Shown here piece by piece: positions 52,295 to 61,676 of a DNA stretch of 64,000 nt; positions within the stretch are counted from its first letter, which is position 1; the number at the start of each line of letters is the position of its first letter. Source of the stretch: Planctomycetales bacterium (GTDB taxonomy: Bacteria > Planctomycetota > Planctomycetia > Planctomycetales > Planctomycetaceae). A program made the position numbers and the translations under genes. The stretch spans positions 62,001-126,000 of the forward strand of contig JANQPT010000061.1 in NCBI GenBank assembly GCA_028285345.1. The letters run 5' to 3'. The notes beneath the pieces are model-generated. The model was not told where the DNA came from, ran no database searches, and saw only the letters and a program-made list of their open reading frames with translations.

Positions 52295-54613
52295 CTATTT
52301 CCGCCGCTTGCGGGAATTGCGCGACGTGGTTGTCGAGCGATTCTTCTTTGTTTTTTTTCGCTTCGCCGGCGACGTTTTTGACTTCGACCGGCCGGTCGGC
52401 GCACTTTTCTGGCCACGCTTTTTTCGAGACGACTTTCCCGGCTTCGCGGACTTGTCCTGTTTATTGCGACGGGTCTGTCTCGGTGCGTCGCCGGGCTTTG
52501 CAGAGAGGACGCGGAAATCGAGTTCGCGGCGATCGGCGTCGACGTGCGCAACCGCCACATGCACGAGATCCCCCAACCGGTATTGCTTCCCGGTGCGTCG
52601 GCCGACGATCTGATGGGATTCGGCATGATAGTAGTAGTAATCTTCGGCCAACGTCGAAATATGGACCAAGCCCTCGGCCGGCAATTCGAGCCCTTGGCAG
52701 AAGAAGCCGAATTTTTGCACACCCGTAATCACGGCGTCGAACTCCATGCCGACTTGGTCGGTGAGGTAGGTGAGCAACTTGACCTTAATCAATTCTCGTT
52801 CCGCCTGCTCAGCGCGTCGCTCGTTGAAGGAGCAGTGCCGGCCCAGTGCGACGAGTTCCAAAGCATCTTCATGCCGCTTGTCCCCGGTGATCAGGCGGTG
52901 CACGAGCCGGTGGACCGTCAAATCAGGGTATCGGCGAATCGGGCTCGTGAAGTGACAGTAATTGTCTTCCGCCAGCGCGTAATGGCCGAGTTCGTCGGGA
53001 GCGTACTCTGCCTGTTTCATGCTGCGGAGCAGCGCGTAGTTGACGGCCCGCATTAACGGCTGGTCTTTGACCTGATTCAGCAGATCCTGCAACTGCGATT
53101 TGCTCTGGTATTGCTTCACCTTGAAGCCGAGCGATTCGACAAATTCGGCAAAACTGCGAAGTTTGGCTTCGTCGGGGGCCGCATGTACGCGGCGGAGAAA
53201 GGAGATTTCCTTGTCGGCCAACTTCGTCGCAACAGCGATGTTGGCCGCGAGCATGAACTCCTCAATGATCTGATGGCTGGCGTCATGCTCGACCGCCTCT
53301 GCGCCGACCACTTTTCCCTTTTTGTCGAGCACGATTTTCGTTTCAGGCATCGAGAGTTCCAGCGCTCCGCGGGCAAAGCGCCGCGCGCGAAGGAGCATCG
53401 CCAGTTCATACATCCGTGCCAGCAGTTCGCGGACGCGGGCCGAGACTTTGGTTTTGTGCTCCTCAGGATGAAAGACGATCGGCAACACCTGCTCATAGGC
53501 GAAGCGGCGGGTGACCTTAATAGCCGTGCTCTGAAGCTGCACGTGGAGCGGCATGGCTTCCGGAGAGAACTCAATCAACACCGACTTGGTGTACCGGACC
53601 TTGCCCTGCTGCAAACTGGACAGCGAGTTGGAGATGACCTCCGGAATCATCGGCAGCACTCGGTCGGGAAGATAGACGCTTGTCGAGCGGTGTTGCGCTT
53701 CTTCGTCGAGCAACGTTCCCGGCTGCACAAAATGGGCGACGTCGGCGATGTGCACGCCGAGATGCCAGTGACCGTTGTCGTCGCGGGTGAGGGAAATCGC
53801 GTCGTCGAAATCGCGAGCGGTGTTGGGATCGATCGTGACGATCGTTTCGCGAGTCAGGTCGACCCGCTCGTTCAGGTCCGATTCGTCGAACTGCTGGGCC
53901 TGAATGCGGGCCTCTTCCAAGACCTCATCGGGAAACTCGTCCGGCAAGCCGAATTCGTGGATGACGGCGGCGGTATCGACGCCCGGCTTGCCGCGCGGGC
54001 CGAGGACTTCCGTGATGACGCCCTCGCCCTGCCGGGCGGGACTCGGGAAGCGAACCATCTCAAAGACCACTTTATCGTCCGCCACCGCACCCTTGGCGCC
54101 GGGATCTCCGACGTAGACCGGATCGCTGAACGTTGTGCCGTCGACCTGAACGTAGCTGTTGCCACCGCTTTCGAAGTAGGTGCCGACGAAACTGTTTGTC
54201 GCCCGCTGTAATATCTGCTCGACGCGGCCTTGGATATTGTCCCCTTTGCGTCCTTTGTGACGCAGCAACTTGACGACGACTTCATCACCGGTCAGTGCGT
54301 TGCCCAAGTTTTTTCGCGAAAGGTAGACGTCCTCGATTCGGGAACCGTCCTCGCCGTGAGGGATCAGGAACCCAAAACCGCCGGCCGCCTTTTTCACCAT
54401 ACCGGTCACGTATCCGTGCGGCGGCGTCAGTCGCAGCAAGCCGTTGCGGGTGGCGAACACGGCTCCCGATCCGGTGAGTGTGTCCAGCGCGTCCCGAAAT
54501 GCGGGCATCCGCTTCTTAGAGACTTTGAGCTTTTTGGCCAGCGGGAGAGATTTGAGCGGCTTGTAATTCGGTTTGGCCAGCAGTTCCAAAATTTGCTGTT
54601 GAATCTTCTGCAT
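52295..54613 (-). CDS. rnr: Ribonuclease R
   Basis: This 772-residue 3'-5' exoribonuclease digests structured RNA. Domains in order are an N-terminal winged helix (about 1-60), cold-shock domains (about 70-210), the RNB catalytic domain (about 240-590) with the metal-binding DPNTARDFDDAISL, SPIRRYPDLTVHRLVHR near its end, and an S1 domain (about 610-690) followed by a long Lys/Arg-rich tail. The start at 54613 (QKIQQQILELL) has AAGGA in front; the earlier Met has no such site. Confidence 0.95.
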   Translation of the reverse strand: MQKIQQQILELLAKPNYKPLKSLPLAKKLKVSKKRMPAFRDALDTLTGSGAVFATRNGLLRLTPPHGYVTGMVKKAAGGFGFLIPHGEDGSRIEDVYLSRKNLGNALTGDEVVVKLLRHKGRKGDNIQGRVEQILQRATNSFVGTYFESGGNSYVQVDGTTFSDPVYVGDPGAKGAVADDKVVFEMVRFPSPARQGEGVITEVLGPRGKPGVDTAAVIHEFGLPDEFPDEVLEEARIQAQQFDESDLNERVDLTRETIVTIDPNTARDFDDAISLTRDDNGHWHLGVHIADVAHFVQPGTLLDEEAQHRSTSVYLPDRVLPMIPEVISNSLSSLQQGKVRYTKSVLIEFSPEAMPLHVQLQSTAIKVTRRFAYEQVLPIVFHPEEHKTKVSARVRELLARMYELAMLLRARRFARGALELSMPETKIVLDKKGKVVGAEAVEHDASHQIIEEFMLAANIAVATKLADKEISFLRRVHAAPDEAKLRSFAEFVESLGFKVKQYQSKSQLQDLLNQVKDQPLMRAVNYALLRSMKQAEYAPDELGHYALAEDNYCHFTSPIRRYPDLTVHRLVHRLITGDKRHEDALELVALGRHCSFNERRAEQAERELIKVKLLTYLTDQVGMEFDAVITGVQKFGFFCQGLELPAEGLVHISTLAEDYYYYHAESHQIVGRRTGKQYRLGDLVHVAVAHVDADRRELDFRVLSAKPGDAPRQTRRNKQDKSAKPGKSSRKKRGQKSAPTGRSKSKTSPAKRKKTKKNRSTTTSRNSRKRRK

Positions 54614-54745
54614 AGAGTCCTTTTGCGGAATGACACGGCAGGCGGCGCCCAGGTTCGGCTGAAATTGTGGAGAGTTCGATTGCGACTGGGCCACAGCGTA
54701 GCACGAACTGGGATCCGATGGCAGGGTCGCAGGTCCATCCGCAGC

Positions 54746-56119
54746 TTAATCGCGAAAGACCTTGCCGGGATTCATCAAGTTGTGCGGATCGAACGTCGTT
54801 TTGATCGCCCGCATCAACTCCCAGGCCGGACCGTATTCGGTCTTGAGGAAATCGCGTTTGCCGAGGCCGACGCCATGTTCGCCGCTGCAGGTGCCTTCCA
54901 TGTCGAGCGCCCGCTCGACCATCCGTCGGTTGAAGTGTTCTGCTTCTGAAATCTCCTGCGGCTGCTTGGGATCGACCAAGAATAGGACATGGAAGTTGCC
55001 GTCCCCGACGTGCCCCAACAGCGGGCATGGCAATGAGCACGACTTCAAGTCCTCCTGGGTCGCCAGAATACAGTCCGCCAAACGTGATACTGGCACACAG
55101 ACGTCGGTCGTGACGCTGCGGCTGCCTGGACGCAACTGGAGAATGGCATGGTAAGCATCGTGGCGGGCTTGCCAGAGCTTGTCGCGTTCGACGGCGTCGG
55201 TGGCCCATTGAAAATCGAGACCGCCGTGTGCCGCGGCGATATCGCCTACACGTTGAGACTGTTCAACGACTCCGTGCGGCGTGCCCTGAAACTCGAGAAA
55301 CAATGTCGGTTTCAGTTCATAGTCCAGGTCGGAATACCGGTTGACCGCATCGAGCGCGACCTCGTCGAGCAATTCCATGCGTGCCAGCGGGATGCCGGCT
55401 TGGATGGTTTCAATCACCGTATTCACGGCAGCGGCGACATCGGGAAACGGGCAGACAGCCGACGAGAGCGCTTCAGGAACTCGGTGCAATCGAACCGTCA
55501 CACCGGTGATGATCCCCAATGTCCCCTCAGAACCGACGAACAATCGCGTGAGATCATAGCCGGCTGCCGATTTGCGGGCGCGGCGCGCCGTTTGAATGAT
55601 CCTGCCGTCCGCTAGGACGACTTCCAAACTGAGCACGTTCTCCCGCATGGTGCCGTAACGAAACGCGTTTGACCCCGATGCCCGTGTCGCCGCCATGCCT
55701 CCGATTGTCGCCGCCGCGCCGGGATCAACGGAAAAAAACAGATTGCTGCCGGCGAGCTGCCCGTTGAGATCAACGTGCGTGACGCCTGCCTCGACGACCG
55801 CATCAAGATCGTCTCGGTGAATCTCACAAATCCGATTCATGCGGCTCAGGTCAAGGCAAAGCCCGCCCAGAGTGGCGACAATTCCACCTTCAACAGCCGA
55901 GCCAATTCCATAGGGGATCATCGGGACGCGGTGCGTCGAACAGATTTTCGCGACCTGCGAGACTTCCTCGGTGCTGTCGGGAAAGGCGACCGCGTCCGGT
56001 GGGGCTGGTGGACTTGCAGACTCGTCGCCGGCATGGTCCGCGCGAACGCCTTCAGCAAAAGAAAGACGGTCGCCCAGCAAGTTCTTCAATTCGGCGAGTG
56101 CAGCATTTGGGAGCGGCAT
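54746..56119 (-). CDS. FAD-linked oxidase, D-lactate/glycolate dehydrogenase type
   Basis: The 457-residue product has a PCMH-type FAD-binding domain (about 35-215: YGIGSAVEGG, VDPGAAATIGGMAATRASGSNAFRYG given in part, and GSEGTLGIIT) and the C-terminal cap with LLGHVGDGNFHVL and the catalytic HGVGLGK. This pattern is shared by mitochondrial-type D-lactate dehydrogenase and GlcD. Single-gene layout without GlcE/F favours the D-lactate type, but the substrate is not settled. Confidence 0.9.
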   Translation of the reverse strand: MPLPNAALAELKNLLGDRLSFAEGVRADHAGDESASPPAPPDAVAFPDSTEEVSQVAKICSTHRVPMIPYGIGSAVEGGIVATLGGLCLDLSRMNRICEIHRDDLDAVVEAGVTHVDLNGQLAGSNLFFSVDPGAAATIGGMAATRASGSNAFRYGTMRENVLSLEVVLADGRIIQTARRARKSAAGYDLTRLFVGSEGTLGIITGVTVRLHRVPEALSSAVCPFPDVAAAVNTVIETIQAGIPLARMELLDEVALDAVNRYSDLDYELKPTLFLEFQGTPHGVVEQSQRVGDIAAAHGGLDFQWATDAVERDKLWQARHDAYHAILQLRPGSRSVTTDVCVPVSRLADCILATQEDLKSCSLPCPLLGHVGDGNFHVLFLVDPKQPQEISEAEHFNRRMVERALDMEGTCSGEHGVGLGKRDFLKTEYGPAWELMRAIKTTFDPHNLMNPGKVFRD

Positions 56120-56214
56120 ATGCCAGGAATTACCATGTTCGGCGTCTAGAGGCTTGCTGACGCGAAGCTGTCCAATTTAGAGGCGTCGTCCCCCCAAATT
56201 ACCGCCCGCGAAAG

Positions 56215-56254
56215 AAAAAACGCAAGCCCCGCATCTGTATCGGGACTTGCGTTT
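56215..56254 (-). terminator. Intrinsic terminator after tRNA-Cys
   Basis: On the minus strand AAACGCAAGTCCCG pairs with CGGGGCTTGCGTTT around a 9-base loop, and the right arm runs on into a string of T. It begins a few bases past the tRNA 3' end. Confidence 0.85.
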
Positions 56255-56258
56255 AGAG

Positions 56259-56332
56259 AGGCGCCGGCCGGATTTGAACCGGCGAATGGCGGATTTGCAA
56301 TCCGCTGCCTTAGACCACTTGGCTACGGCGCC
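56259..56332 (-). tRNA. trnC: tRNA-Cys (GCA)
   Basis: A full cloverleaf reads on the minus strand: acceptor stem GGCGCCG / CGGCGCC, D arm with AGCC...GGT, anticodon stem GCGGA/TCCGC with loop carrying GCA (56298-56296), and T arm GCCGG-TTCAAAT-CCGGC. The discriminator base is U73, the identity base for Cys. The 3' CCA is not encoded. It is followed by its own terminator. Confidence 0.95.
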
Positions 56333-56698
56333 AGATTGTTGCCTTCGGTGGTTTCCGCAGGATAGGTTGCCTGATCAGCGTCGGTCAAGACTGCCGGTCG
56401 TAAAAAGATTCCGAAAATGTCGGTCGCAGGAACCTGGCAAAATAGGGTGTCTTGGGTGCGCGGGTGAACTTCGTCGAACCTGTGCCAAGGCAACGTCGGA
56501 AGTGAATTCAAGGACACAAGTTTGCCGTTTTGAGTTCGTTGGCGGCCAATCTTGTAACCGCCTCCGGCAAATGTTTCTTTCGACATCTCATGGGGGCGGA
56601 CTTTAGCGTTTAGAGCGCCTGAACGCTTGGAGCCTGTTGTGCCGGATGCGGTTCAAACTGTTTCCTGGAAGTCGGGGGGGGGCGTTTGAACCGGCGGA
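56333..56698. other. Stretch between tRNA-Cys and the next gene, with one possible small frame
   Basis: A minus-strand frame from 56586 to 56323 would encode 87 residues with fairly natural composition (WHRFDEVHPRTQDTLFCQVP), but it runs 10 bp into the tRNA gene, has no ribosome binding site and matches nothing I know. I do not call it a gene. No other content is seen. Confidence 0.35.
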
Positions 56699-58051
56699 TC
56701 AAAACCCCAGCCCGATTCCATCCAGCTCGGCAGTCGCGACTGAGCCGTCGGTGATGTCGAACATGCCGGGGAATTGTTTCGCCCAGCGTTTGTTGCCGCT
56801 GGGGCAATATTGCCGGCCGTTGCCTTCGATGGCGGCGATGCCGGGAATTCGGGCGGCGAGGCTCGCCGAATGTAGAAACGAGAAGCCGGGGCAGGTGAGA
56901 TCTTGGACGCAGAGGAACAAGCCCATTTTTTGGGCGGCGGCCGCCATCAGTAGCGCCTCGGTGTGACCCTTGCACGCTTTGAGGGCGACACCCGAGTAGC
57001 CCTGCTCACGGCTGAGCAACAGCGAGTCGTAATCGACCAGCGATTCATCAATGACGACCGGCTTCAATTTGGCCGCCTCGTGCATCGTGTTGTCGGGGTG
57101 TGATTTCAAGTCGCGGTGCGTCGGCTGCTCGATGTATTGCACGCGGTCCCACGCTTCCGCCCGTTTTTCGCGAATCTTCGCCAAAAAATCGAGCAAATAT
57201 TGCTCGTTCTCACATTTCTCGTTGAAGTCGAGAGAATAGTGCCATTCCGTGCAACCTCGGGCGGCTTGGGCTTCGGCGGTGACTTGATCGATGGCTGCCA
57301 CACGGCCGACGTCCCAATCGAGATCATCGCCACCGAGCTTGATTTTCAAATGTGTTAGGCCGTCGGCTGCGACCCATTCGCCCAGCGTTTCGGGCAGCCC
57401 GTCGCCGACCGGGTCGGCAACATCCGCCGAGGTCAACGGATCGAGCGCGCCGACCAAATGATAGAGCGGCATCGTCGGCTTCGGCTCGCGGAGCGTGTAT
57501 TGGTCGAGGTATTCTCCTTCAAACTGATCATCAAGGTACTCCGTAAGGTCATAGTTCATGAACTCATCCGAGAGCATGTCGTAGCTGTTCAAATCGGCGG
57601 CGCGCCCGTAAGCGTCATGAACAGCGGCGTCGAGCGGGCTGGCTGCGACCAACTGCGCCAGTTCAGGAAACTCGCCGGCGATACTGAGCTTTTGCACAAT
57701 CTTGCCGGCCATGTGCGCGTATTCGGCAGAAAGCCGGTAGATGGTGTCGAGAGGATGATCGAATTCGGGATACGACTCGGCCAATTCGGCGGTCTGCTCG
57801 GCGAGTTGCTTCATGGCCGCCGTGGACTGGTCGGGAGCGACGTCGGGCGAGGGCCAGGCCCAGATATTGCCCACGGGCATGCTGCCGAATCCAGTCGCGT
57901 GTCTGCCGTCCCGCCGTTCGACGTCGACTTCGACGTTGATCAAGTCGGTCGAATCCATGACGCGTCCGCCGAACTTCAGCGGTGTGCGAAAAGGGAGATT
58001 TTCAAAAGTGCAGCGAGCTTCCAAAATCCGGATGTCGGCTGGATTGGACAT
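56699..58051 (-). CDS. Mandelate racemase / muconate lactonizing enzyme family protein
   Basis: This 450-residue enolase-superfamily enzyme has the barrel motifs in order: LKIKLGG (KxK base), YSLDFNEK (first metal Asp), YIEQPT (second metal Glu), PVVIDESLVDYD (third metal ligand) and ALKACKGHTEA (Lys on the last strands). These mark the MLE/dipeptide epimerase-like branch that abstracts a proton next to a carboxylate. It is longer than usual (about 360) because of an acidic insert (DEFMNYDLTEYLDDQFEGEY). Substrate unknown. Single gene on its strand before the tRNA. Confidence 0.85.
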   Translation of the reverse strand: MSNPADIRILEARCTFENLPFRTPLKFGGRVMDSTDLINVEVDVERRDGRHATGFGSMPVGNIWAWPSPDVAPDQSTAAMKQLAEQTAELAESYPEFDHPLDTIYRLSAEYAHMAGKIVQKLSIAGEFPELAQLVAASPLDAAVHDAYGRAADLNSYDMLSDEFMNYDLTEYLDDQFEGEYLDQYTLREPKPTMPLYHLVGALDPLTSADVADPVGDGLPETLGEWVAADGLTHLKIKLGGDDLDWDVGRVAAIDQVTAEAQAARGCTEWHYSLDFNEKCENEQYLLDFLAKIREKRAEAWDRVQYIEQPTHRDLKSHPDNTMHEAAKLKPVVIDESLVDYDSLLLSREQGYSGVALKACKGHTEALLMAAAAQKMGLFLCVQDLTCPGFSFLHSASLAARIPGIAAIEGNGRQYCPSGNKRWAKQFPGMFDITDGSVATAELDGIGLGF

Positions 58052-58160
58052 GGTTCCTGTTGTTGGCGGTTCGGAGCAAAATAACCTGAGTCGACAGTGC
58101 TTTGATCTTAACGGCGCAAATTGAATCGATCAAGAAAAATTGTTGCGTGCGGTCCGCTCA

Positions 58161-58745
58161 TCATCGCGACTGTGAACCTTTTTTGCGAAGATTGCCGGTG
58201 ATGTAGTTTGTGAGCAGTTCGAACGCTTCACGTTCGCGTTCCCCAGCGGTCTTCTCGACAGGAGCGGCGAGTGCGTCCAATTGATGCAAAATATCCTCTG
58301 CCGTTAGCAAATTGACACGAGTCGCCAATATCGCCGCTTCGACGACAGCGTGTTTTGCGCGGTTGAACCCGAAGAAATCGCGCAGTCTGCCCCTGTGCCG
58401 CACGCGCGCGGTCAGCGTCGTGCGCTCGTGCTGATCGTCGAATTCTTCGATCTCGAACTCATACCAGCGGCATGCGTCCCGCAACACCGTTCCATCGATC
58501 GTTTCCGCGGGCATCGTGTCGAGCGGCAACCGCGGTTCGCCGATGGCCGCTTCGGCCAACAGCAGTACGTCGTCCACGACATGAAACACGCCGTGCGGCT
58601 GCTGTTTCAAATTGGCGTAGGTGCGGGATGTCTTAAACGGCCGCAACAGCAGCGTCGAGATCGACGCGTCCACGATTGGACCCATGGGCGCTACATTGAG
58701 CAGCCCACGCGCATCGTGGGTGGTGACGACACCTTCTAGAATCAT
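58161..58745 (-). CDS. DUF447 family protein
   Basis: This 194-residue protein has an N-terminal beta-rich half (VVTTHDARGLLNVAPMGPIVD, LLLRPFKTSRTYANL) and a helical end; the pattern resembles FMN-binding split-barrel proteins. DUF447 proteins are known from methanogenic archaea, planctomycetes and bacteria with tetrahydromethanopterin-linked C1 genes. A link to C1 metabolism here is inference; no such genes are in the window. The MLE-type gene follows it on the same strand after 109 bp. Confidence 0.75.
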   Translation of the reverse strand: MILEGVVTTHDARGLLNVAPMGPIVDASISTLLLRPFKTSRTYANLKQQPHGVFHVVDDVLLLAEAAIGEPRLPLDTMPAETIDGTVLRDACRWYEFEIEEFDDQHERTTLTARVRHRGRLRDFFGFNRAKHAVVEAAILATRVNLLTAEDILHQLDALAAPVEKTAGEREREAFELLTNYITGNLRKKGSQSR

Positions 58746-58844
58746 GCCCGTTCCGCTGACGAAGTCTTCGTAAACGTAGTGTTAGACGACCCCATCATGT
58801 CAGAACCGGCGGACAGAGAAAAGTCAGCTCCGCTTGTTCGGAGT

Positions 58845-61400
58845 TTAGTTGAACACGCCAAAGTAGAACTGGAACAGTTGCCGTTCGTCGCGCGGCTGAT
58901 CGGCGAGCGGAATTGCCCAATCGAGCGCCAGCGGGACGGGGCCCATGGCGGGGATGGTGATTCGCAGTCCGGCGCCGACGGTCACCCGGAAATCGTTGAA
59001 GGAGACGTTTTCCTCGACCGTTCCGAAGTCGGAGAAGACGACGGCTTGGACGCTGTCGTTGGCCAGCAACGGGTGCATGTATTCGACCGTACCGAGTGCC
59101 AAGAATTCGCCGCCGATGGTGACGTTCAGATCACGCGGTGAGACGCCACGGAAACGGAAGCCGCGAAAGCTTTGATAGCCGCCGGCATAGAATTTTTCGA
59201 AGATCGGCGTGTCGCTGCCGGTAAAGCCCAACTCTCCACGCAGCGTGATAATCTGGCGGCCACTGCCGTCGGGGCGGGCGCCGACTTGGAAGAACTGGCT
59301 GGCTTCCGCCTCGAAGCGGGGATAGGTGAATTCGCCGTAGGCTTGTTCGTAGGCCAATTCGATGTAGTGTCCCTCGCTCGGCAAAAAGGCCGCGTCACGT
59401 GTGTCGTGAGCGATGCTCGCCCGGACGGTCGAGAGGAATGAATCGCCCAAGGACTCCATCAGTTCCGGGGGAGTTGGAATGGCGGGGTCGAAGAGCTTGA
59501 CCTCTTCCAGGCGAAAAGCGATGGCTCCGGACCACTCGCGGGTGAACTGGCGTCCGATGGTCACCCGGCCGCCCAACCGTTGTTCATCCCAGTCTTCGTA
59601 AATACGGTCGAAGTAGAAGCCGCTCACTCCGACGCTGAAGTCTTGGTCCATGAAGTAGGGGTTTCGCCAGTTGATCAAATAGCGGTTCACTTCTGAACCG
59701 GGGACCGCCTCAAGTCGGAATTGCTCGCCGTTGCCGCGCCAAGCGCGTCCGGTCCAGATGTCGTCCCAGCTTGTGGGGGGCCGCAGAATGTCGAAGTTGC
59801 GCTCGTCGAGCACGATGGAGCCGACCAAGCCGGTATCGCTGTTGATTCCGGCACCAATCATCAACCGGCCGGTTTGGGCTTCGGTGACTCCCACTTCCAG
59901 GTCGATGACGTCCTCCTCATACCAGTCCGCCGGCGGGAGCGACAGCGAGCGGCCGAACGGATCGCCTTGCGGGCTGTTGTTGATAATGGGATTGTTGGCC
60001 GGCTGGTCCAGTGCTTGTGCGCGGATGATTTCGGTAGCCGCTTCGCGCGTTTGCTGGTTGGAAACTTGTTTGATGGCAACGGTCGGCGGCTTGCCCGGCT
60101 GGCCGGCCCCGGCGGCATAGATTTGCGCGCCTTCCAGCCGCCGCTTGCTCTTTTGAATCAAGGCGGGATCCGCCAAGTCCCCAGGTTTGACCAAGATACG
60201 GTTGAGGACTGTCTTTTCCTTGGTCGTCGGATAGTCGCCGTTAATTTTGACGATAATCTTGCGGATACGATACGGCTTGTCTTCGTTGATGTCATAGACC
60301 AGGTCCATGACGCCCGGCTCTTCGTAGTATTTGGAGCCGGTGTTGACGACGGCAAAGATCCGGCCGAGCTTGCCGTAGTCCCCCTTGATCATGCTGATGT
60401 CGGTGGACAGCTTTCCGTCGTCAAAGTAGTCGCCCTCTCTCAGTTTGAGGCGATCTCGAAACGACTTTTCCGAGATCACGCGGGGCCCGTTGAACCTGAT
60501 CTTGCCAACTTTGTATCGGATGCCCTCATCGACGACATAGGTAATCCTGACCTTGGACCGGTCTTTGGTCTCTTGGACCTTTTCTTCGATCTGGACGTCA
60601 AAAAATCCGTAGCTGAAATAGAAGTCTTTTAGGGCGGCGATGTCGTCGGCAATCGACGCGGGATCAAACTTGCCTCCGAAGAACCAGAGCTTGCGAGTGC
60701 TGGTCTTCAACTTCATTTTGAGCCGCCCGGCAGGAATGAACTTGGTATCTTTGAATTTGAACTTGATGTCGGTGACAACGACTTTTGGTCCTTCGTCGAT
60801 GGCGAAAATCACTTCGCGGTCTTTCTCGGAGTTGCCTTTTTCCAAGGTGACGTTGCAGTGGATGTAGCCCTTATCGAAGTAATATTGTTTGATCGCGCGG
60901 ACCGAGTCGCGATTGAGGCTGACGTCGTAGGCTCCGCCCGCTTTGAGATTGGTGATCGCCTCCAACTGTTTGGTTTTGATCTCGTCGTTGCCTTTGTACG
61001 TCACGCGGCGGAGCACGGGCCGTTCGCGCACGCGAAAGATCAGCACATATCCATTGCCGTCTTCGGCTTGCCGCGTGATGGGTGTTACGTCGAAGAACCA
61101 CGACGTTTTGTGCAGTGCGGCAACTTCGTCGAGGATGCGCTGCTGGCTGACCATTTGGCCGGGACGGATTTTGATTTTGCGGGCGATGGCGCTTTCGGGA
61201 ATCGTACGGTGTCCTTCGATTTCCACGCTGCGGATCTTGAGCCGTCCTTGCGAGAGCACGCTTTCTTCGGCGCGGAGTCCGGCATCAAATGGCGACCACA
61301 CAGCGGTTAAGAACACCCAGACAACGACGGCGCGCCACATGGCGCCTGACCGGCACCGCCGGCGCCGGCTGTTGCGGGTGTCTGATGTGACACCGTTCAT
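58845..61400 (-). CDS. bamA: Outer-membrane assembly factor BamA
   Basis: This 851-residue Omp85 protein has a signal segment (about 20-45), then five POTRA domains (about 52-440, e.g. IRSVEIEGHRTIPESAIARK and LRRVTYKGNDEIKTKQLEAI at the starts of the first two) and a 16-strand barrel (about 510-851) with the conserved YQSFRGFRFRG loop and a C-terminal Phe. It folds and inserts outer-membrane beta-barrels. A Gln/Asn/Pro-rich insert lies between POTRA 5 and the barrel (about 440-500). Its presence supports a diderm envelope. A 16-bp palindrome lies 55 bp before the start. Confidence 0.94.
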   Translation of the reverse strand: MNGVTSDTRNSRRRRCRSGAMWRAVVVWVFLTAVWSPFDAGLRAEESVLSQGRLKIRSVEIEGHRTIPESAIARKIKIRPGQMVSQQRILDEVAALHKTSWFFDVTPITRQAEDGNGYVLIFRVRERPVLRRVTYKGNDEIKTKQLEAITNLKAGGAYDVSLNRDSVRAIKQYYFDKGYIHCNVTLEKGNSEKDREVIFAIDEGPKVVVTDIKFKFKDTKFIPAGRLKMKLKTSTRKLWFFGGKFDPASIADDIAALKDFYFSYGFFDVQIEEKVQETKDRSKVRITYVVDEGIRYKVGKIRFNGPRVISEKSFRDRLKLREGDYFDDGKLSTDISMIKGDYGKLGRIFAVVNTGSKYYEEPGVMDLVYDINEDKPYRIRKIIVKINGDYPTTKEKTVLNRILVKPGDLADPALIQKSKRRLEGAQIYAAGAGQPGKPPTVAIKQVSNQQTREAATEIIRAQALDQPANNPIINNSPQGDPFGRSLSLPPADWYEEDVIDLEVGVTEAQTGRLMIGAGINSDTGLVGSIVLDERNFDILRPPTSWDDIWTGRAWRGNGEQFRLEAVPGSEVNRYLINWRNPYFMDQDFSVGVSGFYFDRIYEDWDEQRLGGRVTIGRQFTREWSGAIAFRLEEVKLFDPAIPTPPELMESLGDSFLSTVRASIAHDTRDAAFLPSEGHYIELAYEQAYGEFTYPRFEAEASQFFQVGARPDGSGRQIITLRGELGFTGSDTPIFEKFYAGGYQSFRGFRFRGVSPRDLNVTIGGEFLALGTVEYMHPLLANDSVQAVVFSDFGTVEENVSFNDFRVTVGAGLRITIPAMGPVPLALDWAIPLADQPRDERQLFQFYFGVFN

Positions 61401-61454
61401 TTGACAGTTATTCCCACAGGGGCAGAGTCGAGAGAGAGTAGGTAACGCGGAATC

Positions 61455-61470
61455 GACCGCTGCAGCGGTC
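61455..61470. promoter_or_regulatory. Perfect 16-bp palindrome upstream of bamA
   Basis: GACCGCTGCAGCGGTC is identical on both strands and sits 55 bp before the bamA start codon. It is a possible operator for a dimeric regulator; no regulator gene is next to it. Confidence 0.45.
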
Positions 61471-61676
61471 TCAAATCGATTTGGGACATGCGGAGGGGAT
61501 CTCCGCAGGAGATAGGATTCGTGTCCCGCCGGACATTCCGCGGAGAGTGGAGCCTAAATAGCCGAATCAGCAAAAAGCGGCAAGACGAGATCAGTCCTGC
61601 GATTCGGGAATTCGACAAACGGCAAATACTGCGGCGTTTTGCGAGTCGTCGATCTCAGATCGGCGACTGCAGCGAC

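Noticed and set aside
52069..52722. Minus-strand frame ending with TTGA overlap at the sdhC start
   Set aside because: Most of it is antiphase to rnr, and the sdh promoter lies inside it, so only about 40 codons could be transcribed with sdhC and none has a good start; the overlap is probably chance.
56259..56332. tRNA-Cys as an attachment site for an integrated element
   Set aside because: No integrase, no direct repeat of the tRNA 3' end and no foreign-looking gene block nearby.
56323..56586. Small minus-strand frame of 87 residues overlapping tRNA-Cys
   Set aside because: No ribosome binding site, overlap with the tRNA 5' end, and no recognisable domain; noted only as possible.
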